DNA of 64,000 nt from Bradyrhizobium niftali (GCF_004571025.1 NZ_SPQT01000011.1:178022-242021), one strand, 5' to 3'. Positions 34,836 to 43,811 are shown, numbered from the stretch's first letter. Numbers and translations: made by a program. Notes: generated by a model from the sequence alone, not told the origin.

Positions 34836-35165
34836 TCAAATCGACATACGAACGACTTCTTGGTAGGCCTGCACGACCTTGTCGCGAACCGCGACCGCCG
34901 TCTGCAAGGCCTGCTCGGCCGACATCAGCGCCTCGACGACGCGCCGCGTCGATTCCTTGCCCTGCATCGCCGAGATCGACGCCGCCTCGCCCGCCTTCAG
35001 CGTGCCGATCGCGTCCGTCGTCACCTGCTTCATCACCGAATCGAAGCCGACGTCGCCGCCGGACTGGATCGCGGTCGGCGCCGCAGGCGAGATCGCCTGC
35101 GCCTCGGTTGCGCGGCTCGCCGCCTGGCCTGCGGAGATCGCCGTGGACGAAATTGCCTCAAGCAT
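34836..35165 (-). CDS. fliE: MS-ring/rod adaptor FliE
   Basis: 109 aa. The first ~40 residues are Ala/Ser-rich. The conserved C-terminal helices follow (ESTRRVVEALMSAEQALQTAVAVRDKVVQAYQEVVRMSI), with the D-K-V-V-x-A-Y-x-E-V/I-x-R/K-M ending diagnostic of FliE. It links the FliF ring to the proximal rod. It lies 2 bp after flgC. Confidence 0.95.
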   Translation of the reverse strand: MLEAISSTAISAGQAASRATEAQAISPAAPTAIQSGGDVGFDSVMKQVTTDAIGTLKAGEAASISAMQGKESTRRVVEALMSAEQALQTAVAVRDKVVQAYQEVVRMSI

Positions 35166-35167
35166 TG

Positions 35168-35584
35168 TCAGCTCCTCAGAAGGTCGATGGTCATGCCCAG
35201 CATCGACCTCACCTGTTTCACGACCTGGAGATTGGCCTCATAGGACCGGTTGACTTCCCGCATGTCGGCCATCTCGATCATCATGTTGACGTTCGGCAGC
35301 TTGACGTAGCCGGACTTGTCGGCGGCGGGATGCCCCGGATCGTACTCGACGCGGTACGGCGTGGTGTCGACGCCGACCTCCTTGACTTTCGCGAGCTGCG
35401 CGCCCGAGGCACGGTCCAGCGCGGCGTCGAAGGTGATCGTCTTGCGCTGATACGGATCGGCGCCGGCGGTCCGCCCCGTCGAGGTCGCGTTGGCGAGGTT
35501 TTCCGAGACGATGCGCATGCGCGTCGACTGCGCTTCGAGCCCCGAGCTCGCGACCGTCAGGGAGGCGCTCAGTGAGTCCAGCAT
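35168..35584 (-). CDS. flgC: proximal rod protein FlgC
   Basis: 138 aa. The start LSASLTVASSGLEAQSTRMRIVSENLANATSTGRTAGADPYQRKTI is the rod signature with FlgC-typical S-E-N-L-A-N-A. The end YVKLPNVNMMIEMADMREVNRSYEANLQVVKQVRSMLGMTIDLL is the FlgC C-domain. It polymerises with FlgB and FlgF into the proximal rod. It follows flgB by 11 bp. Confidence 0.96.
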   Translation of the reverse strand: MLDSLSASLTVASSGLEAQSTRMRIVSENLANATSTGRTAGADPYQRKTITFDAALDRASGAQLAKVKEVGVDTTPYRVEYDPGHPAADKSGYVKLPNVNMMIEMADMREVNRSYEANLQVVKQVRSMLGMTIDLLRS

Positions 35585-35595
35585 GTCAATTCACC

Positions 35596-35997
35596 TCAGG
35601 TCTTCGTGCTCGACAGCAGCATGCGGTGGAACGACCGCACGACCGCCGAGTTCATCGAGTAGTCGCGGTTGACGTCGCTACCCTTGATCATTTCCTGCTC
35701 GAGGCTGACGGAATTGCCGGAGTGGACCACTTCCCAGCTGTCCTTCTTGGCGGTCGCGCGCGTGTCGGTCTCTGCCGGGGAAAGCTGCATGTGTGTCGGC
35801 GACGTCGTCGCGAGCCGGACCGGCATTCCGTCGAGCACCTTGTTGAACGGCTCGACGTCGCGCGCCTTGAAGCCCGGCGTATTGGCGTTGGCGACGTTGG
35901 TGGCGATGGTCGACTGGCGGAGTTCGAGATACCGCGCTTGCGACGATGCGAGTTCGAAGAGATAAAGCGGTCCCACGACAGCCCCATTCTGGTCCAT
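35596..35997 (-). CDS. flgB: proximal rod protein FlgB
   Basis: 133 aa. LFELASSQARYLELRQSTIATNVANANTPGFKARDVEPF is the FlgB signature. The C-terminus VSLEQEMIKGSDVNRDYSMNSAVVRSFHRMLLSS is typical. It starts the flgB-flgC-fliE block and sits 65 bp downstream of flhB. Confidence 0.95.
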   Translation of the reverse strand: MDQNGAVVGPLYLFELASSQARYLELRQSTIATNVANANTPGFKARDVEPFNKVLDGMPVRLATTSPTHMQLSPAETDTRATAKKDSWEVVHSGNSVSLEQEMIKGSDVNRDYSMNSAVVRSFHRMLLSSTKT

Positions 35998-36062
35998 TCG
36001 AGGAGAAGCCTAGGGCGTTAAGCTTTCGTCAAGCTGTTGGGCGAAGCACCATCCTCGGAAAT

Positions 36063-37148
36063 CTACTGGACCTTCTCGGGCCGCGTCGTCTGCTTCGACT
36101 GGAGGAAGTAGATGATCTCGGCGACGGGCCGGAAGAATTCGGCCGGAATCACCTGATCGACCTGAACGGCCTCGTAGAGCGCGCGCGCCAGCGCCTTGTT
36201 CTCGATCACGGGGATCCTGTTCTTCTCGGCGACTTCGCGGATCTTCAGCGCGATCACGTCCATGCCCTTGGCCACCACGAGCGGCGCCGGGTTTTCCTCG
36301 CGGTTGTAGCGCAGCGCGATCGCAAAGTGTGTCGGGTTCGCGATCACCAGCGTCGCGCGCGATGCGGAGGCGATCATCCGCTGTCGCGAGCGGTCGCGCG
36401 CCAGCGAGCGCAGGCGCGCCTTGATCAGCGGGTCGCCTTCGGCCTGCTTGTGCTCGTCCTTGATTTCCTGCCGGGTCATACGCAGCTGGCGCCGCCAGTG
36501 GAAGCGCGCCCAGGCGAGATCGATCGCGACCAGCACGATGGTCGCGATGCAGATCGCCGAGACGATCCGCATCGCGATGCTGAGAATCATCTCCGGCAGC
36601 GCGACCGGATCGGTGTACATCGCCTCAAACGCCCTTGCTTCGGACGAGCGCAGCACGAAGGCGACGACGGCGGTCACCGAGGCGAGCTTGAACAGCGACT
36701 TGGCGAACTCGACGAGGCCCTGTGTTCCGAACAGCCGGTTCCAGCCGCTGATCGGGGAGATTCGCGAAAGGTCCGGCATGATGCGCTGGAGCACCAGGCT
36801 GGGCGCGTTCTGCAGCAGCGACGATGCCAGCCCGAACACGAGCAGGATGACCACCAGCGGCACCAGGAATCGCAGCGCCTCGAGTCCCACCACGGTGAGG
36901 AGGTTCTGCGCGTCCGCCCCGGTGCTGAGCGGGAAGCCCTCGGGATCGTCGAGGAGGTTCTTCAGGGTCGGCGTCAATCGCTGCACGCCCTGACCGATCA
37001 GGAACATCTGAATCACCATCAGCGCCGCCATCGACGCGAAGATGGAAGCCTCCCGAGAGACCGGGATTTTGCCCTCTTCGAGCGCATCGCGGACTTTCTT
37101 CTCGGTCGGCTCTTCTGTCTTGCTCTCCTGATCGGATGTTTCTGCCAT
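36063..37148 (-). CDS. flhB: flagellar export switch protein FlhB
   Basis: 361 aa. An N-terminal cytoplasmic tail with TEEPTEKKVRDALEEGKIPVSREA, four transmembrane helices, then a cytoplasmic domain with the autocleavage motif N271-P-T-H in LVIANPTHFAIALRY. After cleavage FlhB interacts with FliK to switch from rod/hook to filament substrates. The C-terminal domain continues through YEAVQVDQVIPAEFFRPVAEIIYF. It lies 13 bp downstream of fliG. Confidence 0.97.
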   Translation of the reverse strand: MAETSDQESKTEEPTEKKVRDALEEGKIPVSREASIFASMAALMVIQMFLIGQGVQRLTPTLKNLLDDPEGFPLSTGADAQNLLTVVGLEALRFLVPLVVILLVFGLASSLLQNAPSLVLQRIMPDLSRISPISGWNRLFGTQGLVEFAKSLFKLASVTAVVAFVLRSSEARAFEAMYTDPVALPEMILSIAMRIVSAICIATIVLVAIDLAWARFHWRRQLRMTRQEIKDEHKQAEGDPLIKARLRSLARDRSRQRMIASASRATLVIANPTHFAIALRYNREENPAPLVVAKGMDVIALKIREVAEKNRIPVIENKALARALYEAVQVDQVIPAEFFRPVAEIIYFLQSKQTTRPEKVQ

Positions 37149-37161
37149 GCCCGTTCAGCGG

Positions 37162-38202
37162 TCAGCGGAAGACCAGCTCATCCTCCTGCTCGGGGTTGAG
37201 CTCGATTTCGCCCTTCTCCGCGAGGTCGAGCGCGAGATCGGTGATCACGCGCCGCGCCTCCAGCACGTCGCGCTGGTTCGACGGCTCGCCGATGGCGAGC
37301 TCGTGCTCGACGACGCGGCGGACGCGCGATGCGACCGAGGACAGGATCAGCTCGCGGAAATTCTTGTCGGTCCCCTTCAGTGCGACGACGATGCGATCGG
37401 TCGGCACCTGATCGAAGATCATGGTGCGCGCCTTCGGCGTCAGGTGGATCACGTCGTCGAAGGTGAACAGCAGCTCCTTCAGCACTTCGGCCGACTTCGG
37501 CCGCTTCTCCGACAGGCTCCTCAGCATGTCCTCGATGTGGCCGCGCTCCATCTTGTTGATGATGTCGGCGACGCGGGCATAGGTGTCCGCACCGAGGTTG
37601 CGGGCGAAGTTCAGCGTCAGATCCTCGTGCAGCGTCTTCTCGAGGACCCTCATGGCATCGTCGGCGATCGGCTTGAGGCTGAGAACGCGCCGCATCAGCT
37701 CGTTGCGCAGGCTCGAGGGAAGCTGACTCATGACCTTGGCGGCGCAGGCCGGCTTGACCTTGGACAGGATGAGGGCCGCGGTCTGCGGATGCTCCTTGGA
37801 GAGGTAGCTCGCGAGCGAGTTTTCCGACACCGACGAGACGCGGTCCCACACCGACCGGCTCGAATTGCCAAGCAGGTCCGACATGATCGCCGAGACCTGG
37901 TCGGCGGGAAGCACGTCGCCAAGCACGGCCTCGAGGCCGCCGAGCGTGCCGAGAATGTTGGCACCCATCGAGAACTGCTGGGCGAACTCCTCGACAATCG
38001 ACTCAAGCTCCTGCGCGGTGATCGGCCGCAGCTCGGCCGCGGCCTTGGTCACGATGCGGATATCCTGCGGCTCGAACTGCGCGAGCACGCTCGCGGCCGC
38101 CTGCCGGCCCATCGCCAGCAGGAGCGCCGCGACCTTTTCCGTACCACCCAGCGCGGCAACGCCTCGCTGCTTGACGGGAGCGATGCCCACCTGTGCCGCC
38201 AT
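37162..38202 (-). CDS. fliG: flagellar motor switch protein FliG
   Basis: 346 aa. The N-domain (GTEKVAALLLAMGRQAAASVLAQFEPQDI) binds FliF. The middle is armadillo-like, and the C-terminal torque helix is present (LKGTDKNFRELILSSVASRVRRVVEHELA), with the charged residues that meet MotA. It lies 2 bp after fliN. Length matches rhizobial FliG. Confidence 0.95.
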   Translation of the reverse strand: MAAQVGIAPVKQRGVAALGGTEKVAALLLAMGRQAAASVLAQFEPQDIRIVTKAAAELRPITAQELESIVEEFAQQFSMGANILGTLGGLEAVLGDVLPADQVSAIMSDLLGNSSRSVWDRVSSVSENSLASYLSKEHPQTAALILSKVKPACAAKVMSQLPSSLRNELMRRVLSLKPIADDAMRVLEKTLHEDLTLNFARNLGADTYARVADIINKMERGHIEDMLRSLSEKRPKSAEVLKELLFTFDDVIHLTPKARTMIFDQVPTDRIVVALKGTDKNFRELILSSVASRVRRVVEHELAIGEPSNQRDVLEARRVITDLALDLAEKGEIELNPEQEDELVFR

Positions 38203-38204
38203 GG

Positions 38205-38579
38205 TCAGGTATCACCCTGCCCCAGCGGTCCAACGATCTCCGTGAGCGAGACACCGAAGCGGGAATTGTCCTCTTCGACGACGACCACCTCGCCGCGGGC
38301 GACGATACGGCCGTTGACGACGACGTCGACGGGCTCGCCGACCCGGTGATCGAGCGGAACCACCGCGCCGCGCCCGAGCTTCATCAGGTTCGCCACCGGG
38401 ATGGTCGCCGAACCCAGCACCACCTGCATGGTGACGGGAATGCGCAGGATGGCATCGACATTGGCGAACTTGCCGCTCTCCTCGGCCGTGCGCGCGGCGA
38501 TCTCGGCCAGCCGCTCCAGCGGAGACGTCTCGGTCTCTTCCGATGCAGATGCAGACTCATAGTCGAAGGATTGCGCCAT
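38205..38579 (-). CDS. fliN: flagellar motor switch protein FliN
   Basis: 124 aa. An acidic N-terminal ~35 residues precede a SpoA/FliN domain (VDAILRIPVTMQVVLGSATIPVANLMKLGRGAVVPLDHRVGEPVDVVVNGRIVARGEVVVVEEDNSRFGVSLTEIV), including the L-x-x-G-x-V-V-x-L-D pattern. It forms the lower C-ring with FliM. Located between the DUF6468-like gene and fliG. Confidence 0.95.
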   Translation of the reverse strand: MAQSFDYESASASEETETSPLERLAEIAARTAEESGKFANVDAILRIPVTMQVVLGSATIPVANLMKLGRGAVVPLDHRVGEPVDVVVNGRIVARGEVVVVEEDNSRFGVSLTEIVGPLGQGDT

Positions 38580-38655
38580 GTGGTATCGCCTCTTGGTATT
38601 TCCGCTCCCGGAGCGCCGCGGCGTTCCGGTCGTTTTTGGTTCGCCGGCCCCGGCT

Positions 38656-38970
38656 TCAATGCTTGTTCACGTCGGCGCCGCCCGCGGTCGCTGCGGATGC
38701 GAGTCCGCTCCTGGCGTCGAGCGCCGCGATCGCCTCATTGGCCTGGTCGATCTTCGTGCTCAGCACGTTGGCGAGCCGTCCGAGATTCGCGGTCGAGTCG
38801 TGCGCTGCGGTGATGACGGTGTCGAAGGCGCCCGCCGTCTCGTGGACGATGGTCGAGAATTCGCCCTGGTAGCTGCGCAACCGCGCCAGCTCGCGGTGCA
38901 TCCGCGTCACCCGCATGCTGGTGAAGGCAAGCGCAATCAGCAGCACCGCATCAACGAGATAGGATATCAT
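38656..38970 (-). CDS. small membrane protein between fliM and fliN (DUF6468-like)
   Basis: 104 aa. One N-terminal transmembrane helix (MISYLVDAVLLIALAFTSMRV) is followed by a coiled-coil cytoplasmic tail (RMHRELARLRSYQGEFSTIVHETAGAFDTVITAAH, then LGRLANVLSTKIDQANEAIAAL). A protein with this pattern, usually labelled DUF6468, sits beside fliM/fliN in many alphaproteobacterial flagellar loci. The domain name is from memory and unverified. The start at 38970 overlaps the fliM end by 20 bp. Its function is unknown; the location suggests a C-ring or stator accessory. Confidence 0.7.
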   Translation of the reverse strand: MISYLVDAVLLIALAFTSMRVTRMHRELARLRSYQGEFSTIVHETAGAFDTVITAAHDSTANLGRLANVLSTKIDQANEAIAALDARSGLASAATAGGADVNKH

Positions 38971-39892
38971 CGACGAACTCCCGTTTCTGATCCACGGGAT
39001 CTGCCACCTGCATGGCGTAATAGCCATCGAGCTGGCCGATCTGACACCAGAACAGCACCTGGTTGTTGCTTTCGAGGCGGGCCAGCGTGCGCGGCGTGGC
39101 TTCGAGCTCGAGCACCTGCCCGACCTCGAACTTCACGACGTCGCCGAGGGTCACCATCTTCTCGTCGAGCACTGCGCTCAACGTCACTTCGGTGCGGTGG
39201 ACCTCACTCTCCATCTGCTCGCGCCAGCGCGGATCGGACGCACGGCCGTCGCTGACGACAACATGGGCGAGCTTCTGGCGCAGCGGGTTGAGCGCGGAAT
39301 GCGGAATGATGAGGAACATCTGGCCGCCGCGATAGAGCGCCTGCAGCATGATGTTCGCGCAGATCGACATGTTGCCGCTCCGCCCGATCGCCAGCGAGGC
39401 CATCGCGGTTTCGACCCGCTCGACACGGAAGGTGACGTTGGAGGTGCCGGCGAAGGCGGATTGCAGCGCCTTGGCGAAACGGTCGAACAGGGCCTGGACC
39501 AGGCGGATCTCGATGTTCGAGAACGAGCGCTCGACGTCGAGCGGCGGTTCGGCGCCATCGGAGCCGAACATCGCCTCGACCATTGTGAACACGAAGTCGC
39601 GGTCGAGCATGATGATGATGCGGGAGTCCCACTGCTCGGCATAGAGCACGGCGGCGACCGCATTGGCCTCGTAGTCCTTGATGATGTCGCCGACCCGATC
39701 ATTGGTGATGCCGTTGACCGAGAAATAGCAGGGCGTTCCCGCCATCGGCTGCAGGCTGTCGGTGCAGGATGCCGCCATGCGATCGAAGATCACATTGAGC
39801 ATCGGCATACGCTCGATCGATATGCCGGCCGCGTCCAGCAGGTAGTTCGGCAGCTGCTTCCGCTGATCGACTTCGACGTCTTCCATCGTCAT
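38951..39892 (-). CDS. fliM: flagellar motor switch protein FliM
   Basis: 313 aa from the ATG at 39892, which overlaps the motA stop as ATGA. The CheC-like middle domain runs through YFSVNGITNDRVGDIIKDYEANAVAAVLYAEQWDSRIIIMLDRDFVFTMVEAMFG. The C-terminal SpoA domain (VTLSAVLDEKMVTLGDVVKFEVGQVLELEATPRTLARLESNNQVLF) is present. The N-terminus lacks the classical CheY-binding E-I-D-x-L motif, as is frequent in rhizobial FliM. A longer frame upstream is a shadow of motA. Confidence 0.9.
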   Translation of the reverse strand: MTMEDVEVDQRKQLPNYLLDAAGISIERMPMLNVIFDRMAASCTDSLQPMAGTPCYFSVNGITNDRVGDIIKDYEANAVAAVLYAEQWDSRIIIMLDRDFVFTMVEAMFGSDGAEPPLDVERSFSNIEIRLVQALFDRFAKALQSAFAGTSNVTFRVERVETAMASLAIGRSGNMSICANIMLQALYRGGQMFLIIPHSALNPLRQKLAHVVVSDGRASDPRWREQMESEVHRTEVTLSAVLDEKMVTLGDVVKFEVGQVLELEATPRTLARLESNNQVLFWCQIGQLDGYYAMQVADPVDQKREFVDDILSR

Positions 39893-40785
39893 GCGCGTGC
39901 CGCCTTCGGTTCGGCGTCGGCCACGACGGCTTTCGGACCCGCGATCGTCTCGTTCTCGACCACGTCGATCGAGGGCCGCTCGCCGCTCGAGATCATCTTG
40001 CGGCCGTGCTCGACCGCGATCTGCGGCATGGCGCCGTTCATGAATGCCAGCAGCGTCTGCTTGACGATGATGTAGGGCCGGCACTTCTTCTCGCGCGTCA
40101 TCTTGATCTTCATCGCGAAGGGCGAAATGATGCCGTAGGACAGGAAGATGCCGGCGAAAGTGCCGACCAGGGCCGCACCGATGAAGCCGCCCAGCAGCTT
40201 CGGCGACTGGTCGAGCGCGCCCATCGCCTTGATGACGCCGAGCACCGCGGCGACGATGCCGAGCGCCGGCAGCGCCTCGGAGACCGTCACCAGCGAATGG
40301 TAGGGCGCCAGCTTGCCCTTCACGATGGTGTGGATCTCCTCGTCCATCAGCGCTTCGATCTCGTGCGTGCGCGCATTGCCCATGATGATGAGACGGACAT
40401 AGTCGCAGATGAACTGGAGCAGCGACGGGTCGCCGAGCACGCTCGGGAACGCCTTGAAGATCTCGGAGGACGAGGGATCGTCGATATGCGCCTCGACCTC
40501 GTTGCGGCCCTTGCCCCGCAGCTCGCGCATCAGGGCATGCAGCGCACCGAGCAGGTCGAGATAGTAGCGCTGCCCCGGCACCGCGCCGGTGATGGCCTGC
40601 ATGCAGGCGACCCCGGTATCCACGACCGTCTTCCACGGATTGGCCACGATGAAGGTGCCCATCGCGGTGCCCATGATGATCACGAACTCCCACGGCTGCA
40701 TGAGCACAGCCAGATGCCCGCCCATGGCGGCAAATCCGCCGAGCAGCGCCGCCACCGTGATGAAAATCCCCACGAAACTGAGCAA
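39889..40785 (-). CDS. motA: flagellar stator protein MotA (TTG start)
   Basis: 298 aa. I read the start as TTG at 40785, with GGAG seven bases upstream, giving MLSFVGIFITVAALLGGFAAMGGHLAVLMQPWE, which fits the MotA N-terminus; an upstream extension is Arg-rich and unlike MotA. Four transmembrane helices; MDEEIHTIVKGKLAPYHSLVTVSEALPALGIVAAVLGVIKAM is the conserved loop and TM3. It heads the motA-to-fliP unit and its partner motB is in the fliF unit. Confidence 0.92.
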   Translation of the reverse strand: MLSFVGIFITVAALLGGFAAMGGHLAVLMQPWEFVIIMGTAMGTFIVANPWKTVVDTGVACMQAITGAVPGQRYYLDLLGALHALMRELRGKGRNEVEAHIDDPSSSEIFKAFPSVLGDPSLLQFICDYVRLIIMGNARTHEIEALMDEEIHTIVKGKLAPYHSLVTVSEALPALGIVAAVLGVIKAMGALDQSPKLLGGFIGAALVGTFAGIFLSYGIISPFAMKIKMTREKKCRPYIIVKQTLLAFMNGAMPQIAVEHGRKMISSGERPSIDVVENETIAGPKAVVADAEPKAARA

Positions 40786-40928
40786 CGCGCAACTCCATCG
40801 CCGATCCCACCGGGAATATCTAGTCGGCGACGCTTGCGCGAGGCTGGCTTCCCGCATCGCCAGCCTCACGCAAGCAATTCGCGGCAGCTTGGGACGCAGT
40901 CGCAATTGCGGCCAAAGAGGCGCGGGTC
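40786..40928. promoter_or_regulatory. divergent promoter region with a 17-bp-arm inverted repeat
   Basis: The 143 bp between the motA unit (-) and the DUF1217-flgF-fliI unit (+) contain GCTTGCGCGAGGCTGGC at 40832-40848. Its complement lies at 40859-40875 with one mismatch, around a 10-bp spacer. A 10-bp palindrome CGCAATTGCG follows at 40901-40910. The position suits a shared operator for both units. Confidence 0.55.
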
Positions 40929-41717
40929 ATGCTATCCACCATCGCGGACTACACCAGATTGACCCAGGACCTGGGCAAGTCGATGACGCAGGTCGCGAAG
41001 CAGCCGGATGTCAGCCGCGAGACCGATTACTTCCTCGGCCATATCGGCAACGTGAAGACGATCGACGACTTCCTGAAGGACTATCGCCTCTACACCTATG
41101 CGATGAAGGCCTATGGCCTCAGCGACATGGCCTACGCCAAGGCGTTCATGCGCAAGGTGCTGACCGAGGGGGTCTCGGACAAGGACGCCTTCGCCAACAA
41201 GCTCACCGACACCCGTTACCGCGAGTTCGCCACGGCCTTCAATTTCGCCGCCCTCGGCGCCAACGCGACCTCGACCACCGCAGCCACGACCGGCACGGCC
41301 ACCCAGTACGTCACGCAGACGATGGAGCAGAAGGCCGGCGACCAGAACGAGGGCCTGCGGCTGGCGCTCTATTTCACCCGCAAGGCGTCCACGATCACGA
41401 GCGCCTACCAGATCCTCGCCGACAAGGCGCTGACCCAGGTGGTCCAGACCGCGATGGGCTGGTCGCCGACGATCAGCTCGTCCGATATCGACGCCCAGGC
41501 CAAGATGATCACGGACAAGATCGACCTGACCGATTTCCAGGACCCGACCAAGGTCACCAAATTCGTGCAGCGCTTCGCGGCGATGTGGGACGCGACCCAG
41601 GCCCAGAGCGACAACTCGACCAACCCCGCGTTGGTCCTGATCGGCAGCGCGGCGACGTCGGCCAGCCTGGATACCGACATGCTCGCGACGCTTCAGAACA
41701 TCAAGTTCAACAGGTAA
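40929..41717 (+). CDS. DUF1217 family flagellar-locus protein
   Basis: 262 aa. The pattern is DYRLYTYAMKAYGLSDMAYAKAFMRKVLTEG, then ANKLTDTRYREFATAFNFA and NEGLRLALYFTRKASTITSAYQILADKALTQVV. This is the DUF1217 family, found almost only beside flgF and motA in rhizobial flagellar clusters. The function is not established; a secreted or structural rod-associated role has been supposed. GAGG lies upstream of the ATG. It is followed by flgF after 3 bp, so they are co-transcribed. Confidence 0.82.
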   Translation: MLSTIADYTRLTQDLGKSMTQVAKQPDVSRETDYFLGHIGNVKTIDDFLKDYRLYTYAMKAYGLSDMAYAKAFMRKVLTEGVSDKDAFANKLTDTRYREFATAFNFAALGANATSTTAATTGTATQYVTQTMEQKAGDQNEGLRLALYFTRKASTITSAYQILADKALTQVVQTAMGWSPTISSSDIDAQAKMITDKIDLTDFQDPTKVTKFVQRFAAMWDATQAQSDNSTNPALVLIGSAATSASLDTDMLATLQNIKFNR

Positions 41718-41720
41718 ATC

Positions 41721-42449
41721 ATGCAATCGGCTCTCTATGTGGGATTGTCGGCCCAGGTCGCCCTCGAAAAGCGCCTCCAGACGATCGCCAACAACGTCGC
41801 CAACGTCAACACGGCGGCGTTCCGCACCGACGTGGTGAAGTTCGAGACCGTGCTGTCCAAGGCCGGCGCGACCCCGGTCGCGTTCTCCTCGCCCGGCGAC
41901 AACATCATCTCGCGCGAGACCGGCAGCATCACCGAGAGCGGCAATCCGCTCGACGTCGCCGTGGTCGGTCAGGGCTGGCTCGCCTTCGCCGGCCCGAACG
42001 GCACCGTCTATACGCGTGACGGCCGCCTCCAGATCGCCGCCAACGGCGACCTTCAGACGGTGGCCGGCTTCCCCGTCATCGACGCCGGCGGCGCGCAGAT
42101 CACGCTCGACCCGAACGGCGGGCCGGTCTCGATCGCCCGCAGTGGCGCGATCACCCAGGACAACAACGAGATCGGCACCATCGGCCTGTTCAACATTCCC
42201 GCCGACGCCAATCTCGAACGCTACGGCAATTCGGGCGTCACGCCCGACCGGCCCGCGACCGCCATCGCCGACTTCTCCCGCGACGGCTTCAAGCAGGGCT
42301 ATGTCGAGGGTTCCGGCGCCAATCCGATGATGGAATTGACCAAGCTGATGGCGGCCTCGCGCGCCTTCGACGGCACCAATTCGATGATCGAGGGTACCGA
42401 GAGCTCGCTCCAGAACGCAATCCGGACGCTGGGCGAGCCCGGCAAGTAG
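41721..42449 (+). CDS. flgF: proximal rod protein FlgF
   Basis: 242 aa. MQSALYVGLSAQVALEKRLQTIANNVANVNTAAFRTDVVKFE is the FlgF N-terminus. The central SGNPLDVAVVGQGWLAF is the flg_basal signature and the C-terminus EGSGANPMMELTKLMAASRAFDGTNSMIEGTESSL fits. It is the rod protein between FlgC and FlgG. Its plus-strand unit is separate from the other rod genes (flgB, flgC, flgG). Confidence 0.95.
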   Translation: MQSALYVGLSAQVALEKRLQTIANNVANVNTAAFRTDVVKFETVLSKAGATPVAFSSPGDNIISRETGSITESGNPLDVAVVGQGWLAFAGPNGTVYTRDGRLQIAANGDLQTVAGFPVIDAGGAQITLDPNGGPVSIARSGAITQDNNEIGTIGLFNIPADANLERYGNSGVTPDRPATAIADFSRDGFKQGYVEGSGANPMMELTKLMAASRAFDGTNSMIEGTESSLQNAIRTLGEPGK

Positions 42450-42485
42450 AGTGCGCCTCGCGCGCAATGAGGGTGGACGGTTTCC

Positions 42486-43811
42486 TTGAACGCTCTTCGG
42501 CAACTCGAGTGGGCGCTGCTGGAGCTTCAGCAGAGCACTCCCCTGGCAAGCGTCAGCGGCGCGATCTCCGAGATCGCGCCGACGCATTTCCGTGTCTCCG
42601 GCCTGTCGCGCTTCGTCAGGCTCGGTGAACTCATCGGCGTCAACTCCGGCGGCAAGCCGCAGATCGGCGAGGTGGTGCGGATCGACAGCGAGGGCATCAT
42701 CGCCAAGCCGTTCGACCGGCAATTTGCCGGTGGTCTCGGCTCCGTCGCCTACCGGATGCCGCCGCTGTCTTTCGCGCCCGATCCGAGCTGGAAGGGCCGC
42801 GTCATCAACGCGCTCGGCGCCCCGCTGGACGGACAGGGTCCGCTGACGCCGGGATCGCGGCCCGTCTCGGCGGAGGCCGAGGCGCCCTCGGCCATGAAGC
42901 GCGCGCGCGTCCACAAGCCGCTGCGCACCGGCGTGCGCGTCATCGACCTGTTCGCCCCGATCTGCGCCGGCCAGCGCGTCGGCATCTTTGCCGGCTCGGG
43001 CGTCGGCAAATCGACGCTACTCGCGATGCTCGCCCGCAGCCAGGGCTTCGACACCGTCGTGCTGGCGCTCGTCGGCGAACGTGGCCGCGAGGTGCGCGAA
43101 TTCATCGAGGACGTGCTGGGCGCCAACCGCAATCGTGCGGTCACCATCGTATCGACGGGCGATGAAAGCCCGATGATGCGGCGCCTGGCGCCGAAGACGG
43201 CCATGGCGGTCGCCGAATATTTCCGCGATCGGGGCGAATCGGTCCTGCTGGTGGTCGATTCGATCACCCGCTTCGCCCACGCCGCCCGCGAGGTCGCACT
43301 CGCCGCCGGCGAGCCCGCGGTCGCGCGCGGCTACGCGCCGACGGTCTTCACCGACCTGCCGCGCCTTCTGGAGCGCGCCGGCCCTGGCGAGGAGGGATCC
43401 GGCACCATCACCGGGATCTTCTCGGTGCTGGTCGACGGCGACGATCACAACGAGCCGATCGCCGACACCATCCGCAGCACGCTCGACGGGCACATCGTGC
43501 TCTCCAGGCACATCGCCGACCAGGCGCGCTACCCGGCCGTGGACGTTCTGGCCTCGGTCTCCCGCCTCGCCCATAACGTCTGGGACCCCGAAGAGCGCGA
43601 ATTGGTGAGCAAGCTGCGCACCATGATCGCCAAATACGAGGACACGCGCGATCTTCGCCTGATGGGCGGGTACCAGTCGGGACGTGATTCGGGCCTCGAC
43701 CAGGCGATCGACCTGGTTCCGAGGATCTACAGCGCCATGCGGCAAGACGCATCGGCTCAGCCGAGCGCCGATCCGTTCCGCGAGCTGAGGGACATGCTCA
43801 AGGGCGACTAG
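42486..43811 (+). CDS. fliI: flagellar export ATPase FliI (TTG start)
   Basis: 441 aa. Walker A is GSGVGKST with Lys175, and Walker B is in VLLVVDSITRFAHAAREVALAAGEP. GYAPTVFTDLPRLLERAG and GSGTITGIFSVLVDGDDHNEPI are T3SS-ATPase signatures, close to the F1 beta subunit. It powers substrate unloading with FliH and FliJ. The start is TTG at 42486, 36 bp after flgF; no ATG is available before the conserved region. The FliH- and FliJ-like partners are encoded elsewhere in the island. Confidence 0.95.
   Translation: MNALRQLEWALLELQQSTPLASVSGAISEIAPTHFRVSGLSRFVRLGELIGVNSGGKPQIGEVVRIDSEGIIAKPFDRQFAGGLGSVAYRMPPLSFAPDPSWKGRVINALGAPLDGQGPLTPGSRPVSAEAEAPSAMKRARVHKPLRTGVRVIDLFAPICAGQRVGIFAGSGVGKSTLLAMLARSQGFDTVVLALVGERGREVREFIEDVLGANRNRAVTIVSTGDESPMMRRLAPKTAMAVAEYFRDRGESVLLVVDSITRFAHAAREVALAAGEPAVARGYAPTVFTDLPRLLERAGPGEEGSGTITGIFSVLVDGDDHNEPIADTIRSTLDGHIVLSRHIADQARYPAVDVLASVSRLAHNVWDPEERELVSKLRTMIAKYEDTRDLRLMGGYQSGRDSGLDQAIDLVPRIYSAMRQDASAQPSADPFRELRDMLKGD

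Noticed and set aside
40801..40928. Possible sigma54 -24/-12 promoter near the motA divergent region
   Set aside because: The GG-N10-GC spacing does not fit any candidate in this gap.
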